Source: CAZWUW01 sp964636895
GTDB lineage: Bacteria > Bacillota > Thermincolia > Thermincolales > CAZWUW01
NCBI GenBank assembly: GCA_964636895.1
Contig: CAZWUW010000038.1
Location: forward strand, 1-28,145
Direction: 5' to 3'
DNA: 28,145 nt
Positions 8,466-15,676 of the stretch are shown piece by piece (within the stretch, counting starts at the first letter, position 1; every line of letters starts with the position of its first letter). The translations under genes were made by a program, and so were the position numbers. Under the pieces are notes generated by a model, which was not told the DNA's origin, did no database searches, and saw only the letters and a list, made by a program, of their open reading frames with translations.

Positions 8466-9173
8466 ATGGCTAAAGAGCCAATTGTCCCTACTCACTGGAA
8501 ATACCACCGGGTGCTGGGCTGGGCCACCTTTGCCGTCATGGCGTTGGCCGTGTACCTCGTTTTCATGTGGGTGCCTAACGAAAAAATCCAGGGGCCGGTA
8601 TCAAAAATAATTTACTTCCACGTGGCCTCCGCCTGGCTGGGTTTTTTCGCCTTTTTCGTGGTAATGCTGGCAGGCATCGCCTACCTGAAGACCAAGGACA
8701 GTAAATGGGATGTCATATCCTGTGCTTCCGCCGAAATCGGTGTCCTGTTTACCACTATTGTCCTGCTGACCGGCCCCGTCTGGGGACGGGCTTCCTGGAA
8801 CGCCTGGTGGACCTGGGACCACCGGTTAACCACCACTCTGGTGCTCTGGTTTATTTACGTGGCTTACCTGATGATCAGGGCTTCCATCGATGAACCGGAA
8901 AAAAGAGCCCGCTACGCCGCAATTTTTGGCATTATTGGCTTTATTGACGTACCGATTGTCTGGATGTCCATCCGCTGGTGGCGGACCATTCATCCTACTA
9001 TCGTCTCCGGTGAAGGCTTTGCCATGGCCCCGTCCATGGTAAGAACGCTGCTGCTCAGTATTGCCGCCTTTACCCTGCTCTACTTCTATCTTTTACAAAA
9101 AGGTATCTACATTCAGCAAATGCAAGCCGAAGTAACCGCAATAAAAGAAAAATTACGAAACCGTTTTAACTAA
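8466..9173 (+). CDS. ccmC: Heme-presenting membrane protein CcmC
   Basis: A 235-residue protein with six membrane helices. It carries the heme-handling tryptophan motif WGRASWNAWWTWDHRLT (residues 106-122) flanked by conserved His positions: H52 in YFHVASAW and the His in RWWRTIHPT. CcmC binds heme at the outer membrane face and attaches it to CcmE, helped by CcmD. It starts 3 bp after ccmB, with GGAGGTG at the ccmB end as ribosome site. The motif form and length exclude CcmF and the System II protein CcsA, which has WWxWDPKE-like variants and a different size. Confidence 0.96.
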   Translation: MAKEPIVPTHWKYHRVLGWATFAVMALAVYLVFMWVPNEKIQGPVSKIIYFHVASAWLGFFAFFVVMLAGIAYLKTKDSKWDVISCASAEIGVLFTTIVLLTGPVWGRASWNAWWTWDHRLTTTLVLWFIYVAYLMIRASIDEPEKRARYAAIFGIIGFIDVPIVWMSIRWWRTIHPTIVSGEGFAMAPSMVRTLLLSIAAFTLLYFYLLQKGIYIQQMQAEVTAIKEKLRNRFN

Positions 9174-9203
9174 AGCACTCATCAAAAGAGGAGGTCTGCC
9201 GAA

Positions 9204-9347
9204 ATGAAAATGTGGTATTTGTTTGCCGCATACACCATCACCTGGGCGCTGATTTTTGGCTACACTATTATTTTGGGCAGCAGGGAAAAACAGTTGCAAA
9301 ACGAATTATATATATTGAAAAAGTCTATGGAAAACAAAGGCCTATAA
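9204..9347 (+). CDS. ccmD: CcmD-like small membrane protein
   Basis: A 47-residue protein with an ATG after GAGGAGGTC. One membrane helix (residues ~4-25, beginning WYLFAAYTITWALIF) is followed by a charged cytoplasmic helix (GSREKQLQNELYILKKSM). This is the classical CcmD plan: a short protein with an N-terminal helix containing a Tyr and a basic/amphipathic tail, directly after ccmC. CcmD stabilises the CcmC-CcmE complex and aids release of loaded CcmE. Because it is so short, automated calls often miss it. Position and topology, not strict sequence identity, support the name. Confidence 0.85.
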   Translation: MKMWYLFAAYTITWALIFGYTIILGSREKQLQNELYILKKSMENKGL

Positions 9348-9384
9348 TAAACCCAATGCTTTATATGCGAAAGGAGCGATAAGT

Positions 9385-9909
9385 TTGTCAAAAAAGACCT
9401 TAATAATTATTGCGGCCATTATTGTACTCGGCTTTGCCGGGGTATCCGGTGTGCTGCTGTACAACCTTTATGGCCCGGCCGGACAAACATCTTCAACACT
9501 CAGTGAAAGTTCTTTTCCGCAAACTTTGGCCGGTATGAGCTTGGCTCAGGTCAACACCGGTGAGCAAGCCATGGTCATGATCAGCAAGCTGCATGGCAAA
9601 GATATCACAATCAAGCAGGGCTTCATTGCTCAATATATGAGCGGCAGCAGTCAGATGACCATTTGGGTCTCAGAATCGAATACTGAGGCCGAGGCCGTAG
9701 AAATGATGCGGGTAATGGACGAAAAAATGCCTGCCAGCCAGGTCTTTAAAGGACGCAAAGAAATTACCGCGGAAAACCAAAAGGTAATTTATGTTACCGG
9801 CATGGGCCAGGACCACTATTACTGGCAGATAGGGACTGAGGTTTACTGGATTGCCGTAGGCGGCGCCGACTCCCTGCAGGTATTGAAAGACGTTATCCGG
9901 TCCTTCTGA
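9385..9909 (+). CDS. OrfC: membrane-anchored extracytoplasmic protein, function unknown
   Basis: A 174-residue protein with a TTG start placed after GAAAGGAGCG. An N-terminal hydrophobic anchor (residues ~4-27) is followed by a Ser/Thr linker and a mixed alpha/beta domain of about 125 residues with strands such as MTIWVSES and KVIYVTGMG and a C-terminal YWIAVGG...LKDVIRSF. It has no Cys or CxxCH and no thioredoxin motif, so it is not CcmG. It lies 37 bp after ccmD and before the DUF2318 gene in the same operon. I do not recognise the family; its place suggests an envelope role linked to cytochrome maturation. Confidence 0.75.
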   Translation: MSKKTLIIIAAIIVLGFAGVSGVLLYNLYGPAGQTSSTLSESSFPQTLAGMSLAQVNTGEQAMVMISKLHGKDITIKQGFIAQYMSGSSQMTIWVSESNTEAEAVEMMRVMDEKMPASQVFKGRKEITAENQKVIYVTGMGQDHYYWQIGTEVYWIAVGGADSLQVLKDVIRSF

Positions 9910-9946
9910 TAAACTGCGCTATCCCTATAAAAGAGAGGGGAAAAAC

Positions 9947-10576
9947 ATGGAAGAAAACAGAGCAGAGAAACGTGCTAAGTTTATGGAAGACTATCAAGCT
10001 TACCGTTCCCGGCGAAACAAAAAAATCCTGGCCGGTTTGAGTATCGTAGTCGCTCTCGGCATAGCCGTTTTTATGTATTTGAACCAGCCGTACGAAAGTG
10101 AAAAAGGCGGCAACTATAACATTGGCCGCACGCTAAACTATGAAGGCAAAAAATTTACCATGACCAACACGAAGCTGACCGTAAATAACGGCAAGGCCTT
10201 CATTTCCCTAGATGCGCTGAAAAAAGATACAATTATCTACACCGAATACCTGGAAAATAGACGTAAATATTTTATGAAACTGGACTACCTGCCGCTGATG
10301 GCCTATATTTCCCCGGCCGGACGGGTGGTGTTAACCACCAGTATCTGCGAACCATGTATGGGCACCAAATTTAGCATTGAAGGCAAGGAATTGGTCTGCG
10401 GTGCCTGCGGCACCAGATGGCGGCTCAATGACCTGATGGGCCTGATGGGCGGCTGCGTACGGTTTGCCCCGGAAGAAATCAAATACACAGTGGAAAATAA
10501 CCAACTGGTTATTGATGAGGCTATTCTTAAGAACTGGAAACCCCGGGTTTACACCGACGAAATGACAAATAGTTAA
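9947..10576 (+). CDS. DUF2318-type membrane-anchored protein with a Cys-rich metal site
   Basis: A 209-residue protein. A charged N terminus (residues 1-24) leads into one membrane helix (~25-44), then an outer domain. The Cys set C134-x2-C137, C151-x2-C154 and C170, in the contexts CEPCMGTKF, CGACGTRW and MGGC, matches the DUF2318 family, which is thought to bind iron or an Fe-S centre; family members occur near iron permeases and in ccm-type clusters. The start follows GAGAGGGG. It is the last gene of the ccm operon, and a strong terminator follows 40 bp downstream. The biochemical role is unproven; a metal- or electron-handling protein at the outer face is a reasonable inference. Confidence 0.82.
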   Translation: MEENRAEKRAKFMEDYQAYRSRRNKKILAGLSIVVALGIAVFMYLNQPYESEKGGNYNIGRTLNYEGKKFTMTNTKLTVNNGKAFISLDALKKDTIIYTEYLENRRKYFMKLDYLPLMAYISPAGRVVLTTSICEPCMGTKFSIEGKELVCGACGTRWRLNDLMGLMGGCVRFAPEEIKYTVENNQLVIDEAILKNWKPRVYTDEMTNS

Positions 10577-10614
10577 TGCCGCAAAACAATTGCTAAACAA
10601 AAACCTCGATAAAC

Positions 10615-10645
10615 AAAAACAGTCCCGCGACGGGACTGTTTTTGT
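10615..10645 (+). terminator. Terminator ending the ccm operon, probably bidirectional
   Basis: CAGTCCCG (10620-10627), loop CGA, CGGGACTG (10631-10638), extended by A/T pairs on both sides. T-rich tails occur on both strands, so it can also end the convergent minus-strand gene at 10695. Confidence 0.92.
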
Positions 10646-10694
10646 TTTATCTTTTTTTAACCGGGTTAATGTGCCTAAAGCCTGTCAGAGGTCG

Positions 10695-11375
10695 TCAACA
10701 GTCTAAAGCCTGCCAAAGGTCCACAGGGCAAAGGTCCCGCAAAAGCACCTGGCTGTACGCGGTTTTACCGCTAAAAGGATTCTCCGGCCAATCAGCCAAA
10801 CATATTGCCGGTTCATCTGCTTCATGCATTATAAGCGGGCTGCCGGTCGCCCCGGCAGCCAGGATTGCCTGGCGGACCAATTCATCCATCCCCTGATTAA
10901 TAATAACGCTGCGTAATGCTTTGGCTTTGCCGCTATTGGGAATGCAGATAAAACTTTGGCATACCAGCGGGCGCCAGGCATAGTTTTGACAGCAGCCGGT
11001 GCCCTCATCCAGCCAAATACAGGCCCCATTAATTCTGCAGCCAAAACTTATATCCACTATCGGCCCTTGCACATAAACATACGCAAACTTTGCCAGCAGC
11101 CCCGCCAGTGACAACTGCCCTCCCGTACTTGCAGCCTGTATTGCGGCACTCTGCTGCATATGCAATACATCAATGTAGGTCAGCGGTATGCGCTCCCGGC
11201 AGCAGCCGTCACAACCCTTGCATACCGAAAGATTTTCTCCCCTGACCAGCTTTTCATCATCGATGAAAGCATTGACAGCATCAAGATAGTCCTGGACGGT
11301 AGCTGTCTGATCACCGACCCGGAGGTCATAACCGGCTGCGTTGTTAAATTTTTTGGAATAGATGTTAACCTTCAA
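10695..11375 (-). CDS. YkgJ-type Cys-cluster protein (putative zinc/iron-binding)
   Basis: A 226-residue soluble protein starting at a TTG directly downstream of AAGGAGGTG. It carries the YkgJ (UPF0153) Cys cluster: CKGCDGCCRERIPLT near residues 51-65, then CRINGACIW, GCCQNYAWRPLVC and CQSFICIP. Such proteins bind zinc or iron through the clustered Cys, and some act in metal handling or as maturases. No membrane segment is seen. It is a single gene convergent with the ccm operon, and the intergenic hairpin at 10615-10645 serves as its terminator. The specific function in this organism is not known. Confidence 0.85.
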   Translation of the reverse strand: MKVNIYSKKFNNAAGYDLRVGDQTATVQDYLDAVNAFIDDEKLVRGENLSVCKGCDGCCRERIPLTYIDVLHMQQSAAIQAASTGGQLSLAGLLAKFAYVYVQGPIVDISFGCRINGACIWLDEGTGCCQNYAWRPLVCQSFICIPNSGKAKALRSVIINQGMDELVRQAILAAGATGSPLIMHEADEPAICLADWPENPFSGKTAYSQVLLRDLCPVDLWQALDC

Positions 11376-11442
11376 GCGGCACCTCCTTGCTGATGCTGCC
11401 GGTGCAATATAGTTATATTATAACAAATATTCACAAAGAATC

Positions 11443-11483
11443 ACAAAAAATCACCTTCCAGCACCCGTCGGTGGAAGGTGATT
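11443..11483 (-). terminator. Terminator of the cupredoxin gene
   Basis: AATCACCTTCCA (11449-11460) and TGGAAGGTGATT (11472-11483) form a perfect 12-bp stem with an 11-base loop. On the minus strand it is followed by a run of T residues. Confidence 0.92.
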
Positions 11484-11503
11484 CCTGGCCGTGACGGCCA
11501 TTT

Positions 11504-11935
11504 CTATGCTTCTACGATTAAAGTTGCCTTAGACATCCTCATCTGGCACATAAACTCAAAAGTTCCCGCTTTGTCCGGTGTAAAAGTAATTGTGTCTACA
11601 CCAACATTAAGCGCTTTGTTAATATTAAAATCAGGAAACATTATCCCCCGCACGCAGCCGGCATTAGCGGTTGAATTAGTCCGGATAGTCAAGGGCACAC
11701 CTTTTTGGGCCTTAATTACATCCGGCTTATATCCATACTCCGTTACTTCCATAGTTACTTCCTGCACACCGTTGTTCAGCATTGCCGGGGTTGCATTTTT
11801 TGGATCTACAGTAGTTCCACCAGTTACCGTCACGATAATATATAACAGCAGCACAGTGGCTACAGACCCCAGGATCAGCAAAATATTTTTCTTTGATTTA
11901 TTAGGCGCCATCCGGCTCGACTTTTTTGCAGACAT
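11504..11935 (-). CDS. Membrane-anchored cupredoxin with a Cys/Cys/Met metal site
   Basis: A 143-residue protein. A basic N terminus precedes one membrane helix (residues ~18-38), then a single cupredoxin fold (~55-143). Typical cupredoxin_1 signatures are EVTEYGYKPDVIKAQKGVPL, the metal-ligand region GCVRGIMFPDFN (C94), and the C-terminal ligand loop FEFMCQMRM (C130 with M132/M134). Ligand Cys in place of His at the first site is a known form in proteins often found next to copper ATPases. It may bind copper and act as a copper chaperone or electron carrier outside the cell; neither is shown. The start follows GGAGAGGTGG. It is a single gene with its own promoter and terminator. Confidence 0.87.
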   Translation of the reverse strand: MSAKKSSRMAPNKSKKNILLILGSVATVLLLYIIVTVTGGTTVDPKNATPAMLNNGVQEVTMEVTEYGYKPDVIKAQKGVPLTIRTNSTANAGCVRGIMFPDFNINKALNVGVDTITFTPDKAGTFEFMCQMRMSKATLIVEA

Positions 11936-11988
11936 TAGATACCCACCTCTCCACCATAGTACGACATATTGTAGTAACAGATAATTAA

Positions 11989-12017
11989 ATTATAAGTGCA
12001 AACGACTGGGTTGTCCA
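11989..12017 (-). promoter_or_regulatory. Sigma-A promoter of the cupredoxin gene
   Basis: On the minus strand TGGACA (12017-12012), a 17-base spacer and TATAAT (11994-11989). It lies about 55 bases upstream of the start codon. Confidence 0.75.
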
Positions 12018-12054
12018 TACCTTTGCTGCAAAATTTTATATTCAATATTTCCCT

Positions 12055-12276
12055 TTACATCGCCACTGGCGTCTTATTTCTGCAAACAGCCGGCTGACCT
12101 GCAGTACCTATTGCCAACACTGCCGCACCCCGCAACTTGCCGCCCCGCAAAGCTTCCAGGGCCTCATTAGCCGCTATCAGCGGAAAAGGCTGTACTTCAG
12201 TCCGTACCGGCACCTGCGGAGCCGGAGCCAAAAATTTTTCCCCGTCCCGGCGAGTGAGATTGGCCACCGAGCGCAC
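12055..12276 (-). pseudogene. C-terminal remnant of a zinc alcohol dehydrogenase (MDR family)
   Basis: About 73 codons matching only the end of a medium-chain alcohol dehydrogenase: RSVANLTRRDGEKFL, then PVRTEVQPFPL, ANEALEALRGGKLRGAAVL. Those are the well-known C-terminal segments of propanol-preferring Zn-ADHs; the catalytic Zn, structural Zn and Rossmann regions, some 270 residues, are missing. The frame meets a stop at 12298-12300 and no ribosome site is present, so the piece is not a gene. Upstream sequence is the PAP2 remnant, which suggests a deletion joined two unrelated genes. The 23-residue tail after AAVLAIG is not typical of the family and is read-through. Confidence 0.8.
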
Positions 12277-12313
12277 TACCCACTCACCCCAGAGAAGCTA
12301 TGGCGCATGCCGC

Positions 12314-12590
12314 TTACAAAACACAGGCAACAACAGCCGATACACTGCCCAAAGCCGCCCCGATGAAAACATCTGTCGGGTAGGTGACTGCCGGCCAAAG
12401 CATATAAGGCATTTTTACCTAAATCACTTTTCCCGTAGCTCGCAGCCAGCAAAATCAGGCAGGTGAGCACAGACATCCTGGCTCCCCCCAGAAAAGTCAA
12501 TACCGGCATTAATCTATTCAGCAACGGACAGCTTAAATGATTGTTAATACGGGAAAAAATCCAGTTATCCCAGCGAAAAATATACTGCAT
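12314..12590 (-). pseudogene. Broken PAP2-family phosphatase (undecaprenyl-diphosphatase-like)
   Basis: The frame starting at 12590 gives MQYIFRWDNWIFSRINNHLS and a following LTFLGGARM region, the N terminus of small PAP2 membrane phosphatases, to about residue 67 (ALYALAGSH). Then a +1 frameshift occurs: in the next frame the sequence reads YPTDVFIGAALGSVSAVVAC and stops at 12314-12316, which is the PAP2 motif-3 end (HYPTDVxxGA). The KR...RPRP and PSGH catalytic motifs that should lie between are absent, so there is an internal deletion as well as a frameshift. The protein cannot be active. Confidence 0.8.
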
Positions 12591-12669
12591 AACAACTCCC
12601 CCAAACTCTGCTTATGGTCATTATAAAACAAAGTTTTTAGGAAAGTTTTAAAAAAGCATTAACTTTAGA

Positions 12670-13059
12670 CTAATTTTTCGGAAACTTTTTATTATCCGGT
12701 CCGGTGGTGGGAATCCGTATAATATACAAGCTCACACCGATATTAACCCCAATGAGAACAATCACGGCCCAAAGATATGCCTTAACCAGAATGATTGATA
12801 TCATAATAGAAAAATTCAGAACCACTATTGATATTATCTTCGCACTTAAAGAGATGCTTTTACTTTCTTCCCAAGCTTTTATAATCGGACCAAAATATTT
12901 ATTATTAATCAGCCACCGGTGCAAGACAACGGAACTCCTGGCAAAACAGGCCGCGGCCAAAATAATCAGGGGAACAGTCGGTAAAAGCGGCAGAAATATC
13001 CCGATAAAGGCCAATATCAACGAGATAATACCACAAACAAACAAAACGCTCCTGAGCAT
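12670..13059 (-). CDS. DUF454 (YbaN-like) small membrane protein
   Basis: A 129-residue protein. The frame is open to 13167, but the ATG at 13059 follows AAAGGTGG at a proper distance, so I use it. The family pattern is clear: an N-terminal helix, GIFLPLLPTVPLIILAAACF, then ARSSVVLHRWLINNKYFGPI and a central amphipathic AWEESKSISLSAKIISI, then two hydrophobic helices. DUF454 proteins are widespread inner-membrane proteins of unknown function, sometimes linked to heme or envelope genes. It is downstream of the toxin-antitoxin remnant and transcribed in the same direction, with a 14-bp inverted repeat between. Confidence 0.88.
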   Translation of the reverse strand: MLRSVLFVCGIISLILAFIGIFLPLLPTVPLIILAAACFARSSVVLHRWLINNKYFGPIIKAWEESKSISLSAKIISIVVLNFSIMISIILVKAYLWAVIVLIGVNIGVSLYIIRIPTTGPDNKKFPKN

Positions 13060-13120
13060 AATTAGCCACCTTTTTAACACTAATACTGAATATGAATAGT
13101 GTAATATAAAACCAGCCCAA

Positions 13121-13157
13121 ATGCAAAGGACCGGAAATAATTCCCGGTCCTTTGCAT
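13121..13157. terminator. 14-bp perfect inverted repeat, probable terminator of the mntA/hepT unit
   Basis: ATGCAAAGGACCGG (13121-13134) and its exact complement (13144-13157) enclose a 9-base loop. It lies just past the end of the hepT remnant. The T tail is weak on both strands, so termination is likely but not certain. Confidence 0.6.
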
Positions 13158-13171
13158 CTGCACGCAATCCC

Positions 13172-13494
13172 TTAAAACACCTTTTTCGCTATCCCTCCGA
13201 CAAATTTGCGAAAATCATCAAGATAGCCCTGAAGAATATCATATATTTCCCCGTCATCTACTCTATGATACATATAGTCGCAGGCGTCCTCCACCGATTT
13301 CTGGCAATAATATGATTTGCTATGTCAATCATGGCCTCAACATTTACCTGCAACAAGTGTTTAGCTGCTTCAACATTGCGAAAATCATCCCTAAAATCTT
13401 TAGGACTATCTCTGGCAAGCACTTCAAGTTTGGCCGTATTTCCTTCAATGGTTTGTATCTTATTGCGAATTTTATCCCCATCAACCATTAGCAT
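13172..13494 (-). pseudogene. hepT: Disrupted HepT (HEPN) toxin gene
   Basis: Residues 1-62 from the ATG at 13494 match HepT/DUF86: RNKIQTIEGNTAKLEVLA, then AAKHLLQVNVEAMIDIANHI and IAR. Thereafter the frame runs into a stop after NRWRTPATICIIE. In another frame the family C terminus continues as YHRVDDGEIYDILQGYLDDF and ends at 13172-13174. The intervening stretch, about 38 residues in homologues and containing the RNLLVH part of the catalytic RX4HXY motif, is missing. The gene therefore has an internal deletion with a frameshift and should encode no RNase toxin. Its AAAGGAGG site and 14-bp overlap with mntA are intact. Confidence 0.82.
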
Positions 13495-13924
13495 AAGCCT
13501 CCTTTAAAGCTTCATCGTATTCCTTATTAAAGAAATACAAATCAATGGCATAATCCTGATAAAGTCCCATTACATTTTCTATATAATCGCATGTTGTAAT
13601 ATAGTCTCTCTCGAAAATAATGACTCCTTCAGATATTGCCCGGAACTGAAGGTGTAGTGGCGCTTTGTTTAAATTGACCAAATCAACCCGGTCTGTTTCC
13701 AGCATCTCCGAAAGCTTGGCAAGCAAGGCGGCTTCCTCTTTGAGTCCGGTTTTTGTGTTAAACAAGACAGCAAAATCAATGTCGCTAAGGTCAGTCTGCT
13801 GCTCAGTTCCATACGAACCAAACAAAAACACTGCAGAAACTTCCGGTGTATCTGCAAGACACGGACTCAGCTCTTTTAATTTATCATCCAGCTCAAGCTT
13901 CTTTGCATAAACACGGCCACCCAC
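13481..13924 (-). CDS. mntA: MntA-type antitoxin (minimal nucleotidyltransferase)
   Basis: A 147-residue protein with a GTG start. The nucleotidyltransferase core shows GS-x10-DxD: G36-S37-YGTEQQTDLS-D48-I-D50, followed by the strand FAVLF and a later VDLVNLNKAPLHLQFRAISE, as in MNT-domain antitoxins. In the type VII HepT-MntA system this enzyme AMPylates the HEPN toxin to silence it. It overlaps hepT by 14 bp, the usual arrangement, but the toxin here is broken, so MntA is a solitary antitoxin. A promoter ends about 10 bp before the GTG, which leaves almost no leader and no good ribosome site; the true start is therefore uncertain. Confidence 0.85.
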   Translation of the reverse strand: MGGRVYAKKLELDDKLKELSPCLADTPEVSAVFLFGSYGTEQQTDLSDIDFAVLFNTKTGLKEEAALLAKLSEMLETDRVDLVNLNKAPLHLQFRAISEGVIIFERDYITTCDYIENVMGLYQDYAIDLYFFNKEYDEALKEAYANG

Positions 13925-13933
13925 TTCACCCTA

Positions 13934-13962
13934 ATTCTATCAGTGACGCAGCAGCAAGACAA
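13934..13962 (-). promoter_or_regulatory. Sigma-A-like promoter before mntA
   Basis: On the minus strand TTGTCT (13962-13957), a 17-base spacer and TAGAAT (13939-13934). The predicted start of transcription is within a few bases of the annotated GTG, implying leaderless or nearly leaderless translation. Confidence 0.5.
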
Positions 13963-14007
13963 TGACTGGAAATTGTCGAGGAATACAATCAATGCGCCTA
14001 GTAGCTA

Positions 14008-15675
14008 TTAATTCTTATCTAATGAAGCTCGGGACATAATAATAAGCTTATCATCATCACTGCCTAATAGGTCAAACACTTCTGCTTCGGGCATTTCAAC
14101 CAATTTTTCAATTTCGTTTGTTTCTTCATTTCTTATTGTTTTTAGATAAATAGCTGTTTTGCCCAAGACATCTTTATCTTCCACAGCATTAAAATAAAGA
14201 ACTGACTTGCTATTTTGACTGTTCGCATCATATAAAGAACGTACCCAGCGACCGTTATAATAATACTTAACAGGGTCATTTTCGACCTTGGTTAATAGTT
14301 CAGAATAATTATCCATAGAATTGCTTACTTTCTCAGCAGGGAGATCTTTTACAACTAGTTGCGTTTCTTCTTCGGGCATTTCAACAAGTCTTTCTATTTT
14401 GTTGGTTTCAGGATTCCTGACAGTTTTAAGGTCAACAGGTTTTCCTGAATAATTGCCCGCACTTCTGCTCACACCACCGTAATGTCTTCCATTCCAGACA
14501 TATTTATCATTTATGGTGCGTACCCATTTCCCATCAAAACGATAAATATGTTCAGCATTGTCAAATTTCAAGAGGCCGGCATCAGCTAAGAATTCTTCCC
14601 TGCTTTTTCTTTCACCATCAGAATAGGGCGGCCGCTCAACTTCGGGTTCGCCAGTGCCAGTGGCGGCAGTTAGTGTCTGTTTACTTGGCGCATCATTTGG
14701 GGAACTGGCGTCAACGGTAAATATTGTTCCTGCCCCTATTATGGTTATAAGCGCAACGCAGAGGATAACAACTCCGGCCTTCTTTTTCGTTGTGTCCATG
14801 ATTGAAAAAATACGAGTTTTCATACCTTTTTTTCCTCCATAATAATTAGTTGATAAAGCTGTCTGGAGCTTAGCTCCGTTTCTGACTACCCCAATGATAG
14901 TTTCTCCGTATTGCTTGCGTTGTTGGAAACTTGTTCCTCGTAGAACCAGTTCATCACAGGAAATTTCGCACTGCACAGCGACCCTTTTAGCCATGATATA
15001 GACAACCGGGTTAAACCAATGGATGGCGGTTGCCAGCAGCACCAGTGCCTTGTGCCACAAGTCATTTCTCTTTAGATGAACCAGCTCATGCCTGAAAATG
15101 AGCGCCAACTCGTCGGCAGCAATTTTAACGGACGGCAGTAAAATAACAGGTCGGTGAAAACCAATTAGCATCGGGCTGGTAATCCCCGGACAAGTCTTTA
15201 GCCCCACCTGTGTTGTGATTTTCATTTCCGCCTTTAAAGCATCCAAAATGCCTAAGGTCTGCGAATTGGTTACATCCTCGCTCCAGCGGCCGACCATTTT
15301 TATAAATCGCCCATGCCGCCAGGCATGATAGGTGCTCATTCCAACCACACCGATAACCCACACGCCTGCTACCGCCCACCATAGGGGAATAGAGGGAATC
15401 CTGCTTATTTCATTTACAATCATTATTGGGAGTTCACCAGTGCCGGTATGTTCTACTGGGAAAACCTGAATGGTAGGCATCTTAACCGGAAACAAAGCTG
15501 CGTCAAGCTGGGGCCGAAAAGGAAGGATCCAGCCTATCACAACCACCAGCCAAACATAATACCGCCATTTTGCAGTATACCGTTTAGACAAAAGTGGCAT
15601 CGCCGCCATATAGACAAGGGATATGACCGACATAGCAACAGAACATTTCAGCAAGGTTATTAAAAATGCCTGCAT
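14008..15675 (-). CDS. BlaR1/MecR1-like M56 metallopeptidase with a two-repeat outer domain
   Basis: A 555-residue protein. Residues 1-~320 are the M56 part: membrane helices near 5-28, 38-53, 97-115 and 300-320, with the cytoplasmic zinc-peptidase motif HELVH at 196-200 and the family segments GITSPMLIGFHRPVILLP and CEISCDELVL. The outer part (residues ~325-555) is not the penicillin-binding sensor of classical BlaR1; it holds two related units (about 376-440 and 470-535), each with a G-(K/R)-WVR core, LKT(V/I)RN-ETN and E(R/K)LVEMPE. Classical members cleave the BlaI repressor when a ligand binds outside; the ligand here is unknown. It starts 1 bp after blaI, so the two are coupled. Confidence 0.88.
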   Translation of the reverse strand: MQAFLITLLKCSVAMSVISLVYMAAMPLLSKRYTAKWRYYVWLVVVIGWILPFRPQLDAALFPVKMPTIQVFPVEHTGTGELPIMIVNEISRIPSIPLWWAVAGVWVIGVVGMSTYHAWRHGRFIKMVGRWSEDVTNSQTLGILDALKAEMKITTQVGLKTCPGITSPMLIGFHRPVILLPSVKIAADELALIFRHELVHLKRNDLWHKALVLLATAIHWFNPVVYIMAKRVAVQCEISCDELVLRGTSFQQRKQYGETIIGVVRNGAKLQTALSTNYYGGKKGMKTRIFSIMDTTKKKAGVVILCVALITIIGAGTIFTVDASSPNDAPSKQTLTAATGTGEPEVERPPYSDGERKSREEFLADAGLLKFDNAEHIYRFDGKWVRTINDKYVWNGRHYGGVSRSAGNYSGKPVDLKTVRNPETNKIERLVEMPEEETQLVVKDLPAEKVSNSMDNYSELLTKVENDPVKYYYNGRWVRSLYDANSQNSKSVLYFNAVEDKDVLGKTAIYLKTIRNEETNEIEKLVEMPEAEVFDLLGSDDDKLIIMSRASLDKN

Positions 15676-15676
15676 G

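Noticed and set aside
9385..9909. OrfC as the missing CcmG thioredoxin
   Set aside because: No CxxC motif, no Cys at all and no thioredoxin fold pattern.
11478..11984. Plus-strand frame over the cupredoxin gene
   Set aside because: A shadow; the minus-strand frame has a recognisable family, promoter, ribosome site and terminator.
13060..13167. Longer form of the DUF454 protein
   Set aside because: The extra 36 residues are not family-like and cross the inverted repeat; AAAGGTGG before 13059 fits the shorter form.
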